From an uncultured Paracoccaceae bacterium (GTDB lineage: Bacteria > Pseudomonadota > Alphaproteobacteria > Rhodobacterales > Rhodobacteraceae), in NCBI GenBank assembly GCA_947497985.1, contig CANMIX010000014.1, positions 78,355-142,354 on the forward strand: a DNA stretch of 64,000 bases. Direction: 5' to 3'. Shown piece after piece: positions 8,880-17,340 of this stretch; within the stretch, counting starts at the first letter, position 1; each line of letters opens with the position of its first letter. The notes beneath the pieces are model-generated. The model was not told where the DNA came from. It searched no databases and saw nothing but the letters and a program-made list of their open reading frames with translations. The translations under genes were made by a program, and so were the position numbers.

Positions 8880-9428
8880 TCAGGCGCCACCGCTTAAGAA
8901 CCGGTCGAGCTTGTGTTTCAAAACCAGTACAGAGGCTGCGTTGGTATATTGTTCAAGGTCTGACAGTGATACCCAAGCCAGCGCATGTGACTCTTCGCTG
9001 ATCCGAATGTCTCTATCAGAAGCTATAAACAGATACCGCACGTCATAATGCAAATGTGCAGGCTCGCTGCCTCTGGCTGGGATCTCATGAATGTCGATGT
9101 CAAAAACCTCTCGCCCAACTCGGTCAATCCGACGCAACCCGCCTTCCTCATAGGCTTCTTTCTGAGCCACAAAAGAGGCATCCGCGATACCGTCACAATG
9201 TCCGCCAAGCTGCAACCACCGGTCTAGTTTTGCGTGATGCGTCAGCAAAACCTCTCGCTTGTCCGGCGAAAGAACAAAGGCTGAGCCGGTGACATGTCCG
9301 GTTTCAGGGTCGCGCTCAAAGGCCTTGAGCTCACCGGCGCAAAAGTTCCGCAATTCAGCCCACATGGAGTGATCACGGTCCGAGACAGGATTGTAACATC
9401 CAATACCTTCGAGCGTTTTTTGGCTCAT
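8880..9428 (-). CDS. Nudix hydrolase
   Basis: Hydrolyses a nucleoside diphosphate linked to another moiety, substrate unknown. The 182-residue protein carries a variant Nudix box at about residues 75-97, GGHCDGIADASFVAQKEAYEEGG. Against the consensus GX5EX7REUXEEXGU the first Glu is replaced (GIAD) and Arg is Lys, while the metal-binding EAYEE is kept. The GGHxDG start is seen in a common Nudix subgroup that binds its substrate differently from MutT. It lies divergently from the hydrolase-OsmC gene, sharing a 95-base promoter gap, and 68 bases upstream of the N-demethylase gene on the same strand. Confidence 0.88.
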   Translation of the reverse strand: MSQKTLEGIGCYNPVSDRDHSMWAELRNFCAGELKAFERDPETGHVTGSAFVLSPDKREVLLTHHAKLDRWLQLGGHCDGIADASFVAQKEAYEEGGLRRIDRVGREVFDIDIHEIPARGSEPAHLHYDVRYLFIASDRDIRISEESHALAWVSLSDLEQYTNAASVLVLKHKLDRFLSGGA

Positions 9429-9523
9429 CTTCTTTCACCTCTTTGTGACAACTCACGGCCGCGCCTTGCTCCTGTTGTCGCAAGGCTCCACCTTAGGGTG
9501 ACTCAGCAGAAAAGCCAAACTCC

Positions 9524-10738
9524 ATGCCCACCAAACGGATCACATTCCCCGGCCATGCCGGAACGCCGCTTGCAGCGCGCTTGGACCTGCCCGAAGGGCC
9601 GGTTCTGGCAACCGCTCTCTTTGCGCATTGCTTCACCTGTTCAAAAGACATTCCCGCCGCGCGCAGGATCGCAGCACGTCTCGCCGGGATGGGGATTGCG
9701 GTTATGCGGTTCGATTTCACCGGATTGGGCCACTCCGAGGGCGAGTTTGAGAACACGGATTTCTCCTCCAATGTCGAAGACCTGATCTCAGCAGCGCAGC
9801 ACCTCACCCATCGCGATATGGCGCCTGATCTTTTGATCGGCCATTCCTTGGGCGGTGCAGCTGTGCTGCGCGCACGCGCGGGCATCCCATCGGTCAAAGG
9901 TGTTGTGACCTTGGGCGCGCCCTTTGATCCGGCACATGTGGCGCTGCATTTTCAGGATGCCTTGCCCGAGATTGAAGAGACAGGCTCGGCCGAGGTCTCA
10001 TTGGGCGGACGGCCCTTTGTGATTGGAAAACGATTTGTCGAAGATATCCGCCAAGCGCAACTGGATGTCGCAATCGCAGAACTTGATGCGGCCCTTTTGG
10101 TGATGCACGCCCCCAATGACACCACCGTCAGCGTCGACAATGCAGCACAGATTTTTGGCGCGGCGAAACATCCCAAAAGCTTTGTTACGCTGGATGACGC
10201 GGACCACCTTATATCCCGGACCCGTGATGCGGAATATGCAGCACAGGTCATTGCTGCCTGGGCGGGGCGATATGTGGATTTGTCCCCGCCGGCACCGCCC
10301 CCCGGTGCGCCCGAAGGGGTGCTGCGCGTCAGCGAAGCAGATCCAGACGGGTTTTTGCAGGACATCCAATCCGGCCCTCATCATCACGTGTTGGCGGATG
10401 AGCCCAAAGCCTATGGAGGGACCAATCGCGGCATGTCGCCGTATGGGTTTGTTGCAGCCGGGCTTGGCGCCTGCACCTCGATGACCATCCGCATGTATGC
10501 GCGTCGCAAAGAATGGCCGCTAGAAAGCGTCAGTGTTGAAGTCTGTCATGACAAGGTCCACGCACAGGATGCCTTTCCCGGTGCTGCGGCCAAGATCGAC
10601 CAGTTCATCCGTGTGGTTCACCTGACCGGAAATTTGAACGACGATCAAAGGGGCAAGCTGATGGAAATCGCAGACAAATGCCCGGTCCACCGCACGCTTG
10701 AAAATGGTGCCAAGGTTATTACCCGCCTGTCTGATTGA
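9524..10738 (+). CDS. Alpha/beta hydrolase fused to OsmC-like peroxiredoxin
   Basis: A 404-residue two-domain protein. Residues 1-255 are an alpha/beta hydrolase with nucleophile elbow LIGHSLGGAAVL (Ser near residue 110), an acid in HAPNDTTV and His in DDADHLIS. Residues 265-404 are an OsmC/Ohr domain with both redox cysteines, GLGACTSMTIRMYA and DKCPVHRTLE, which reduce organic hydroperoxides. The fusion is recurrent in proteobacteria; the hydrolase may release the substrate for the peroxidase part, which is inference. The ATG at 9524 follows an AT-rich divergent promoter gap shared with the Nudix gene. Confidence 0.92.
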   Translation: MPTKRITFPGHAGTPLAARLDLPEGPVLATALFAHCFTCSKDIPAARRIAARLAGMGIAVMRFDFTGLGHSEGEFENTDFSSNVEDLISAAQHLTHRDMAPDLLIGHSLGGAAVLRARAGIPSVKGVVTLGAPFDPAHVALHFQDALPEIEETGSAEVSLGGRPFVIGKRFVEDIRQAQLDVAIAELDAALLVMHAPNDTTVSVDNAAQIFGAAKHPKSFVTLDDADHLISRTRDAEYAAQVIAAWAGRYVDLSPPAPPPGAPEGVLRVSEADPDGFLQDIQSGPHHHVLADEPKAYGGTNRGMSPYGFVAAGLGACTSMTIRMYARRKEWPLESVSVEVCHDKVHAQDAFPGAAAKIDQFIRVVHLTGNLNDDQRGKLMEIADKCPVHRTLENGAKVITRLSD

Positions 10739-10884
10739 CCATCCGGGCAACACAGCTGGCCAGATACGGATCGTCAAATGTCCCCACAGCCAATGACGCA
10801 GTGGTGGCCGCTCTTGCTGTTTTGGCCTACCTCCTCTAAACCGCGCCCATCTGCTGCCGAATTCTGATAGAGGTGCCTTCGCCC

Positions 10885-12189
10885 ATGATCCCCCGCTATT
10901 CCCGCCCTGAAATGGTTTCCATCTGGTCGCCCGAGACCAAGTTCAAGATCTGGTACGAGATCGAAGCGCACGCCTGTGACGCACAAGCCGATCTGGGTGT
11001 GATCCCGCGCGAAAACGCTGACGCCGTTTGGAAAGCCAAGGACGTGGAATTCGACGTCGCACGCATCGACGAAATCGAAGCGGTCACCAAACACGACGTG
11101 ATCGCGTTCCTGACCCACCTCGCAGAACATGTCGGTTCCGAGGAAGCGCGTTTTGTCCACCAGGGCATGACCTCTTCTGACGTTCTGGACACCTGCCTGA
11201 ACGTGCAGCTGGTGCGCTCTGCCGACATCCTGATCAAAGATATGGACGGTCTGCTGGCGGCGCTGAAAAAGCGCGCGATTGAACACAAGGACACCGTCCG
11301 CGTTGGCCGGTCCCACGGTATCCACGCCGAACCCACCACCATGGGTCTGACATTTGCCCGTTTCTATGCGGAAATGGATCGTAACCTTGCCCGCCTGAAA
11401 CTGGCGCGTGAAGAGATTGCAACCGGTGCGATTTCCGGCGCGGTTGGCACATTCGCCAATATCGACCCAGCCGTGGAAGAACATGTGTGCGAAAAGCTGG
11501 GCCTGATCCCAGAGCCAATCTCAACCCAGGTTATCCCGCGTGACCGCCACGCCATGTTCTTTGCGGTTCTGGGTGTGATTGCGTCTTCGATCGAGAACGT
11601 CGCGATTGAGATCCGCCACATGCAGCGGACCGAAGTTCTGGAAGGTGCAGAATTCTTCTCCATGGGCCAAAAAGGCTCCTCGGCGATGCCGCACAAGAAG
11701 AACCCTGTTCTGACCGAAAACCTGACCGGTTTGGCGCGTTTGGTGCGTTCTGCTGTGGTTCCTGCAATGGAGAACGTCGCCCTGTGGCACGAGCGTGATA
11801 TCTCGCACTCTTCTGTTGAGCGCGCGATTGGCCCCGATGCCTGTGTGACCCTCGACTTTGCTTTGGCGCGTTTGACCGGTGTGATCGACAAGATGCTGAT
11901 CTTCCCCGAAAACATGCTGGACAACATGAACAAATTCCCAGGCCTGGTTATGTCGCAGCGCGTTCTGCTGGCCCTGACCCAAGCAGGCGTTTCCCGCGAA
12001 GACGCCTATGTCATGGTGCAGCGCAATGCGTTGAAAGTCTGGGAATTCCGCACAGACTTCCGCGAAGAGCTTCTGTCCGATGCGGATGTTGTTGCGGCCC
12101 TGACCGAAGACGGCATCAACGAAAAGTTCAACATGGAATACCACACCAAACACGTCGACACGATCTTCAAACGCGTCTTTGGTGAGTAA
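10885..12189 (+). CDS. purB: Adenylosuccinate lyase
   Basis: Catalyses two fumarate-releasing steps: SAICAR to AICAR in purine synthesis and adenylosuccinate to AMP. The 434-residue protein has the fumarase/aspartase superfamily motifs VTKHDVIAFL, FVHQGMTSSDVLDT, VGRSHGIHAEPTT (catalytic His) and the signature GSSAMPHKKNP with the catalytic Ser in the flexible loop. The ATG at 10885 follows AGAGGT at proper distance; the GTG at 10873 lies inside that ribosome-binding site and is rejected. Single-gene unit with its own terminator. Confidence 0.97.
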   Translation: MIPRYSRPEMVSIWSPETKFKIWYEIEAHACDAQADLGVIPRENADAVWKAKDVEFDVARIDEIEAVTKHDVIAFLTHLAEHVGSEEARFVHQGMTSSDVLDTCLNVQLVRSADILIKDMDGLLAALKKRAIEHKDTVRVGRSHGIHAEPTTMGLTFARFYAEMDRNLARLKLAREEIATGAISGAVGTFANIDPAVEEHVCEKLGLIPEPISTQVIPRDRHAMFFAVLGVIASSIENVAIEIRHMQRTEVLEGAEFFSMGQKGSSAMPHKKNPVLTENLTGLARLVRSAVVPAMENVALWHERDISHSSVERAIGPDACVTLDFALARLTGVIDKMLIFPENMLDNMNKFPGLVMSQRVLLALTQAGVSREDAYVMVQRNALKVWEFRTDFREELLSDADVVAALTEDGINEKFNMEYHTKHVDTIFKRVFGE

Positions 12190-12214
12190 GCTTTCCTGAC
12201 CATTAAAATATACG

Positions 12215-12246
12215 AAGCCCCGCTCATATTTTGGGTGGGGCTTTTT
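12215..12246 (+). terminator. Intrinsic terminator of purB
   Basis: AAGCCCC (12215-12221) pairs with GGGGCTT (12237-12243); four more weaker pairs extend it inward and the loop is AT-rich. The T run continues to 12246. It starts 25 bases after the purB stop. Confidence 0.88.
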
Positions 12247-12325
12247 CGTGACGACCATTAAAGCAGATTAGCAGCACGTATGTGCCGGCCCAGCCATCCT
12301 CCTCGTCCCTTATTGCCCGGGAAAA

Positions 12326-12340
12326 TCTCACTGAGTGAGA
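12326..12340. promoter_or_regulatory. Perfect 15-base palindrome, putative operator
   Basis: TCTCACT-G-AGTGAGA is a perfect 7-bp dyad around one base, about 100 bases upstream of the TPR lipoprotein-size gene at 12439 and well after the purB terminator. The size and tight centre suit a dimeric regulator of the GntR or MarR kind; none is encoded nearby. Confidence 0.35.
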
Positions 12341-12438
12341 GTTTCTTCACATAACTGCGAGCCGACGCGCGCTAACCTCTATTTCATAGTACAGTTAAAT
12401 CGTCGCGTTTTACCGCACAGTTATTTGGAGACACCAAG

Positions 12439-12972
12439 ATGCGCTTATCTCTTCTTGCCACCCTTCTTGTTCTTCCTGTCAGTGTTTTCGCTGCTGGCGA
12501 AGATGACCCCACACCGCCCAAACCGACGGACACAGTGAAAAAGTGTTGGGGTAAGCGCGTATATGACGCCGACAAAGGGCGCTGTGTGAAACCTGAAGAA
12601 TCCTCGCTCAATGATGAACAGCTTTTCGATGATGTGCGCGCGCTGGTTTATGCAGGTCGCATTGACGCCGCACAGGCAACTTTGGCCGCGATGTCTGATC
12701 AGAACGAAAGCCGGGTTCTGACCTACTGGGGCTTTACGCACCGCAAACAGGGCGATTTTGATCTGGCAACGCAATTCTACCAAGCTGCACTTAAGACAGA
12801 TCCCGATAACCTTTTGGCCCGCTCATACTATGGCCAAGGACTGGTACAAGAGGGGCGCCTTGGTGAGGCTTTTGCCCAGTGGAAGGAAATCCGGACACGC
12901 GGCGGCGCCGAAACTTGGGCCGAAGTATCGTTGCGGGCTTCTTTGGAAGATGGGCGCAGCTTTAGTTATTGA
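12439..12972 (+). CDS. Secreted tetratricopeptide-repeat protein
   Basis: A 177-residue protein with a signal peptide (MRLSLLATLLVLPVSVFAAG), a short proline-rich linker, and one cysteine pair (KKCWGKRVYDADKGRCV, residues about 35-49) that could form a periplasmic disulfide. Residues 85-150 carry two TPR-like helical pairs, including ESRVLTYWGFTHRKQGDFDLATQFYQAALKTDPDN. TPR proteins mediate protein contacts; the partner here is unknown. TTGGAG lies 10 bases before the ATG. It is followed after 78 bases by the FliG-like gene in the same direction. Confidence 0.8.
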   Translation: MRLSLLATLLVLPVSVFAAGEDDPTPPKPTDTVKKCWGKRVYDADKGRCVKPEESSLNDEQLFDDVRALVYAGRIDAAQATLAAMSDQNESRVLTYWGFTHRKQGDFDLATQFYQAALKTDPDNLLARSYYGQGLVQEGRLGEAFAQWKEIRTRGGAETWAEVSLRASLEDGRSFSY

Positions 12973-13050
12973 GGCTAAGGCTTTTTTTACCGCTCTACCT
13001 TTATCTTGAGCCTGTAGCAGAAGAAGAATCTTTCTGGTTGAGGCTCAAGA

Positions 13051-14208
13051 ATGGAACAAGACACAGCTTTGGCGCTGCCCGGATTGGGCATGGGGGACGA
13101 ATTTGGTGATTTTCCAGCCCTCGCGCCGATGTCCGCCGCAGATCCCGCACCTGCGCCGATGGCCGACACACCTGCCCTTTCTGCTCCCGGCCCCAAGGTC
13201 GAACTGAGCGGCAAGGCCAAAGCGGCAATTGTCGTACGCCTTTTGTTGAACGAAGGTGCCGACATTCCCATCGAGGAATTACCCGAAGACCTCCAGACCG
13301 AACTCACTCGTCAGATGGGTAAAATGCGTCTGGTGGATCGCGATACACTGAATTCGGTCGCAGCCGAATTCGCAGATATGCTGGACAACGTCGGCCTATC
13401 CTTCCCCAACGGGCTTGCAGGTGCATTGTCCGCGATGGAAGGCAAGATCAGCCGCCACACCTATAGCCGTCTGCGCAAAGAAGCCGGCGTGCGCCAATTT
13501 GGTGATCCCTGGGATCGTTTAAAACAACTGCCCGCCGAAGACTTGGCCACCCTGGCCGAAGCAGAAAGCATCGAGGTCGCAGCCGTATTGCTTTCGATGC
13601 TCGACACCGGCAAAGCGGCCGCAATGTTGGCCTGCCTGCCTGGCCCGCTGGCTCGTCGTATCACCTACGCGGTGCGCCAGACAGGTTCCGTCAGCCCCGA
13701 AACTGTGGACCGGATTGGCCTATCTCTCGCGGCTCAAGTGGATGCGCGTCCTGAAATGGCTTTTGCAGATTCGCCGGGCGAACGCGTGGGTGCGATCTTA
13801 ACCGAATCGCCAGCAGCCAAACGCGACGAAGTTATGGATGCATTGGACGAGGAAGACGAAGAATTCGCAACAGACGTGCGCAAATCGCTCTATACGTATG
13901 CCTTGATCGGCAAGCGTCTGAGCCCGACGGATGTACCCAAGATCACCCGTGTTGTCCCGCAACAGGATCTGGTTACCGCAATTGCCTTTGCATCGGCAGA
14001 CGAAGATACCGAATCCAGCGAATTCTTGTTGGGCAACATGTCCACACGTATGGCCACCAACATCCGTGAAGAAGTCGCCGAACGCGGTAAAGTGAACCGC
14101 AAACAGGGCGAGGCTGCGATGTCCAACATCATCAGCGCGCTGCGCGATATGGTCGTCAACGGCGAAGTCGAGCTGAAATCAACTGAAGAAGATGACGAAG
14201 ACGAGTAA
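13051..14208 (+). CDS. Orphan FliG-like flagellar motor switch protein
   Basis: A 385-residue protein with the FliG architecture: a proline/alanine-rich N-terminal tail (1-48), a FliG N/middle region with LSGKAKAAIVVRLLLNEG and ESIEVAAVLLSMLDTGKAAAML, and a FliG_C-like region (about 300-375) with DLVTAIAFASADEDTESSEFLLGNMSTRMA and EAAMSNIISALRDMVVNGEVEL. In true FliG the middle domain has EHPQ, which here is replaced (EAESIEVA), and the charged torque helix is poorly conserved. No other flagellar gene is in the window, so it may not serve the motor. It lies between a TPR gene and an LPS acyltransferase. Homology is fairly sure, function is not. Confidence 0.8.
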   Translation: MEQDTALALPGLGMGDEFGDFPALAPMSAADPAPAPMADTPALSAPGPKVELSGKAKAAIVVRLLLNEGADIPIEELPEDLQTELTRQMGKMRLVDRDTLNSVAAEFADMLDNVGLSFPNGLAGALSAMEGKISRHTYSRLRKEAGVRQFGDPWDRLKQLPAEDLATLAEAESIEVAAVLLSMLDTGKAAAMLACLPGPLARRITYAVRQTGSVSPETVDRIGLSLAAQVDARPEMAFADSPGERVGAILTESPAAKRDEVMDALDEEDEEFATDVRKSLYTYALIGKRLSPTDVPKITRVVPQQDLVTAIAFASADEDTESSEFLLGNMSTRMATNIREEVAERGKVNRKQGEAAMSNIISALRDMVVNGEVELKSTEEDDEDE

Positions 14209-14322
14209 ATCCTGACAGGCCACCCGTCTGTCCCCTTCTGTCACGGGTTGCTTGTACCTGCGGCGGCTGAGATATAAAGTGCGCATCCGAGCACGTCCCA
14301 GACCCGCAGGCCACGATCATCT

Positions 14323-15237
14323 ATGCCCAGAACACTCTCTGAATTAAACCGTGTGCAAAAGACGCAGTATTTTGCGAGTAACATTGTGTTGCGCGGCGTG
14401 ATCAAACTGCTTGGGACGCTACCTTATGCGATGCGGGTTCGAATGATGGGTGGTCTCCTGCGTGGACTGGCACCTGTCTTGGGTATTTCCAAACGGATCA
14501 AACGCAATCTTGCCTATGTGCGTCCGGATATGCCGGACCACGAAGTGAAACGAATTTGCGCCGAAGTTGCTGACAATGCAGGGCGAACCGTCGCTGAACT
14601 CTACGCGGGAGAGCCATTCTGGAAACGCGCACGCGGCGCGGAAATTTCCGGCCCCGGCTTGGAAGCCTTGTCATCTGCCAAAGCCGAAGGGCGCCCCGTT
14701 ATTCTGGTAACCGCGCATTTTGGAAATTACGAGGCTGCACGGGTCAAGCTTATGGATATGGGTTTCCCCATGGGTGCGTTGTACCGGCGGATGGCCAATC
14801 CCTATTTCAACCAACATTACGTGGAAACGATTCAGACCACGGGCAAGCCAATGTTCGAACAGGGCAAACGCGGCATGGTCGAAATGGTGCGCTACCTGAA
14901 ACAATGCGGCACATTGGCCATTGTCACCGACTTGCATGCCATTGGCGGCTCGGAAATAGACTTCTTCGGCAAGCCTGCACGAACATCACTTGTCACGGCT
15001 GAGCTGGCTCTGAAGTACAAGGCTGTGATGATCCCAGTCTACTCCATTCGCCAGAAAAACGGTCTGGATTTTCAAATTATTATGAAAGACCCGATCCCAC
15101 ATACGGATGCGCTGACAATGACAACCGCGGCAACTCACGACCTGGAACACGTTGTGCGTGAACATATGGGGCAGTGGTTCTGGATCCACAAACGTTGGAA
15201 ACCTTATGCCGACCAACCCGCATCTCCGGCGGGTTGA
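14323..15237 (+). CDS. Lysophospholipid/lipid A acyltransferase of the LpxL family
   Basis: Transfers an acyl chain to a lipid A precursor or related lipid at the inner membrane. The 304-residue length fits LpxL/LpxM. The family catalytic motif HX4(D/E) is seen as VTAHFGNYEAAR near residue 129, followed by ALYRRMANPYFNQHY and, at the end, WFWIHKRWKPY, the conserved C-terminal block. A hydrophobic N-terminal segment (VLRGVIKLLGTLPYAMRV) would anchor it. It is 114 bases after the FliG-like gene on the same strand. Which acyl position it serves cannot be told. Confidence 0.9.
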   Translation: MPRTLSELNRVQKTQYFASNIVLRGVIKLLGTLPYAMRVRMMGGLLRGLAPVLGISKRIKRNLAYVRPDMPDHEVKRICAEVADNAGRTVAELYAGEPFWKRARGAEISGPGLEALSSAKAEGRPVILVTAHFGNYEAARVKLMDMGFPMGALYRRMANPYFNQHYVETIQTTGKPMFEQGKRGMVEMVRYLKQCGTLAIVTDLHAIGGSEIDFFGKPARTSLVTAELALKYKAVMIPVYSIRQKNGLDFQIIMKDPIPHTDALTMTTAATHDLEHVVREHMGQWFWIHKRWKPYADQPASPAG

Positions 15238-15246
15238 CCGAATAGA

Positions 15247-15981
15247 TCAGTCTAGTTTTAGCGCCCCAAGAATGGGGCCATGGCTTCCCTGCTGAATGAA
15301 GAAGGCCGTCTTTTCAGACCCTTCCACAGGAACCGTGACCGAGAATTCACCCGTTCCGTCCCATTGCCCAACCACGTCAAGCTGTTCCACCACATTGGCA
15401 TAATCCAGCGTGTGGCCGCGCAACTCTCCGCGTTTTATTTCAACGGTCTGCATCGGCTCATACCGAGCGAGATGAACCATCAGCGGCTCTGATCCGTGAA
15501 CCTCTTGCAGGGCGAGAGCAGACAGCGTTACCTCAGCTCCGGTTTGACGCGCACGAAGCGCCACCCGTTGCGGTGTTTTACGATACTTGGAGATGACCTC
15601 CGAAACCGCCGCGGCATTGGCACCTACGACATCTTCGCGCCCCATGATCACCATCTGCGGCGTATAGATCATGCGACGTGCACCTTCATGCGCGTAACCC
15701 TTTTGACGCTTTGTATGAGCAGGCGACGCAAACTGGTCTTTCCAGCCAATGTAGTCCCAGTAATCCACATGAAGTGCCAAGGCCAGCACGTCGTCTTGTT
15801 GCGCCAAAAGCGTCAACAATTCATCGGCGGGCGGGCAGGAAGAGCAGCCCTGAGACGTATATAGTTCAACAACCACCGGTGCGTTGTGCACCTCTCGTGT
15901 GACACCCGTATCCTGAGCCTGGGCCAAGATGGGCATGCAAACTAGTCCAAGACATGTGGCAGCGACGGACAGTATTCGCAT
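15247..15981 (-). CDS. Secreted thioredoxin-fold protein, DUF1223
   Basis: A 244-residue protein with signal peptide MRILSVAATCLGLVCMPILAQAQ and a thioredoxin-like fold shown by VVVELYTSQGCSSCPPADELL, where the CSSC pair sits at the usual active-site position. LHVDYWDYIGWKDQFASPAHTKRQ and RRMIYTPQMVIMG are diagnostic for DUF1223. Role unknown; a periplasmic redox or sensor role is inferred. The ATG at 15981 is chosen because the upstream start at 16044 would spoil the signal peptide. It converges with the acyltransferase gene, only 9 bases apart. Confidence 0.88.
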   Translation of the reverse strand: MRILSVAATCLGLVCMPILAQAQDTGVTREVHNAPVVVELYTSQGCSSCPPADELLTLLAQQDDVLALALHVDYWDYIGWKDQFASPAHTKRQKGYAHEGARRMIYTPQMVIMGREDVVGANAAAVSEVISKYRKTPQRVALRARQTGAEVTLSALALQEVHGSEPLMVHLARYEPMQTVEIKRGELRGHTLDYANVVEQLDVVGQWDGTGEFSVTVPVEGSEKTAFFIQQGSHGPILGALKLD

Positions 15982-16188
15982 AAAGATAAACCCCAAATAT
16001 TCGTAAACAACAGTTAGCGGCTGGCTGTTCACCTGACCAATCAATCATTCTTGAGGGTTAAGCGAGCGCGAAAACACAGCCTATATTCACAATCTCCAAA
16101 GGTTAAGACCCTCAGCACCTGCCCGTTCAACGTCAAAAGCATGGGAACGGGCCCAAGATTTTCACCAAAAAAATCTCAAACTTACGTT

Positions 16189-16219
16189 AGGTAACGCAAA
16201 AATACGCCTTCAGGTAACG
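16189..16219. promoter_or_regulatory. Direct repeat AGGTAACG in the 15982-16320 gap
   Basis: AGGTAACG occurs at 16189-16196 and again at 16212-16219, 23 bases apart, in the AT-rich 339-base gap between the divergent DUF1223 and monooxygenase genes. The first copy is also half of CGTTA-GG-TAACG (16185-16196). Same-face tandem sites of this kind are used by response regulators. The remaining gap holds an AT-rich stretch near 16280-16310 that could contain the promoter, but no clear hexamers; nothing else is seen. Confidence 0.3.
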
Positions 16220-16320
16220 AAAAGGTGAAATCTACATGAAATAAAAGCACGGAAACTTGGCCGATTGCATCGTATACAAGTTAACATATATTTTGAGTTT
16301 TCAAATACTAAGAGCCACGC

Positions 16321-16605
16321 ATGACCGAAGCCATTATTGTTACGCTTGTTCCAGAAACCGGCTGTTTTGACGAACTGTTGACGTTTTTGGGATCTGTTAT
16401 TGAAGAGACCCGCGTCTTTGATGGCTGCGACATGGCGCATGTCTATCACAACAAAACCCACAACGAGATTGTGCTCGTCCAGATGTGGCAAGATAGCGAA
16501 GCCCATGACGACTATTTGAATTGGCGGGCAGAGCAAGGCGTGTTCGACAAGATTGCGGATCTGGTTGCAGAAGAACAGATCCACAAATCTTTTCACGCGC
16601 TCTAA
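16321..16605 (+). CDS. Antibiotic biosynthesis monooxygenase-domain protein (putative quinol monooxygenase)
   Basis: A 94-residue dimeric alpha-beta barrel protein. AIIVTLVPETGCFDELLTFLGSVIEETRVFDGC followed by NEIVLVQMWQDSEAHDDYLNW is the ABM pattern (compare E. coli YgiN). Members oxidise quinols or degrade heme; the substrate here is unknown. It stands alone behind a long AT-rich leader, converging with ccmG. Confidence 0.82.
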   Translation: MTEAIIVTLVPETGCFDELLTFLGSVIEETRVFDGCDMAHVYHNKTHNEIVLVQMWQDSEAHDDYLNWRAEQGVFDKIADLVAEEQIHKSFHAL

Positions 16606-16658
16606 CGTCCCAAGCCGCGTCAGAAAACCCACCATCGACTGGCGGGTTTATCCGTGTG

Positions 16659-17192
16659 TTAACTGTTTTGATCGGGCAGCACCGGCTTCAGGCTTTCTTC
16701 GATCACCCGTTGCGTCAGCGGTCCTGCAATACGCAGCAGGATCTTGCCCTCACCATCAATCACAAATGTCTCAGGCAGGCCATAGACGCCCCAATCGATC
16801 GATTGGCGTTTTTTCCCATCATACAGAAGGCCCGAATAGGGATTTCCAAGCTCGTCCAGAAAACCCTGCGCTTCTTTTTGGCCGTAATCCTGATTGATCC
16901 CGTAGATCGGATAATCCTTTGCCAGCTCCATCAGGTTTGGATGTTCGGCCCGACAGGGCGCGCACCAGCTGGCCCAGAAATTGACCAGTTTAATGCCACT
17001 GTCCTGAAGCTGCGCCGATGTGAATTCAGGATGGTCCAGCAGCGGTGCCGAGGTCACAGCAGGCGCCGTTTTGCCAACGAAAACCGAAGGCAACCCATCA
17101 GGATCATCACGGTGCAGGCCGACAAAGGCCAGGCCGGCGAAGGCCCCGAACACCAGAACTGGCACAGCCATCAGCGGAGATATTTTAGACAT
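16659..17192 (-). CDS. ccmG: Thiol:disulfide interchange protein CcmG/DsbE
   Basis: Periplasmic, membrane-anchored reductant that keeps apocytochrome c cysteines reduced for heme attachment. The 177-residue protein has an N-terminal anchor (ISPLMAVPVLVFGAFAGLAFVG), the active site NFWASWCAPCRAEHP near residues 70-84, the CcmG acidic loop YGINQDYGQKEAQGFLDELGNPY and cis-Pro GVYGLPETFVID. Last gene of ccmABCDG; its start overlaps ccmD by 8 bases. Confidence 0.95.
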   Translation of the reverse strand: MSKISPLMAVPVLVFGAFAGLAFVGLHRDDPDGLPSVFVGKTAPAVTSAPLLDHPEFTSAQLQDSGIKLVNFWASWCAPCRAEHPNLMELAKDYPIYGINQDYGQKEAQGFLDELGNPYSGLLYDGKKRQSIDWGVYGLPETFVIDGEGKILLRIAGPLTQRVIEESLKPVLPDQNS

Positions 17193-17340
17193 TGTTGCGT
17201 CCCCGCTCCTCGATCAGTTCCATTTCAGCACGCACCTTGCGGCCGCGACGCAGTGACAAGAGCACCAAGGCGACCAACATAGTCAGCGAGACACCGTAGG
17301 ACGACAAAACCGCGCCTGCGTATTTTCCAAGATCAACCAT
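17185..17340 (-). CDS. ccmD: Heme exporter protein CcmD
   Basis: Small membrane protein that binds CcmABC and CcmE and helps release holo-CcmE. I read it directly from the sequence: 51 residues, MVDLGKYAGAVLSSYGVSLT, then a membrane helix (about 16-30), then a basic and acidic tail RRGRKVRAEMELIEERG. Size, topology and position between ccmC and ccmG are as in the family. Its ATG overlaps the ccmC stop (TGATG) and its end overlaps ccmG, so translation is probably coupled. Confidence 0.92.
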   Translation of the reverse strand: MVDLGKYAGAVLSSYGVSLTMLVALVLLSLRRGRKVRAEMELIEERGRNNV

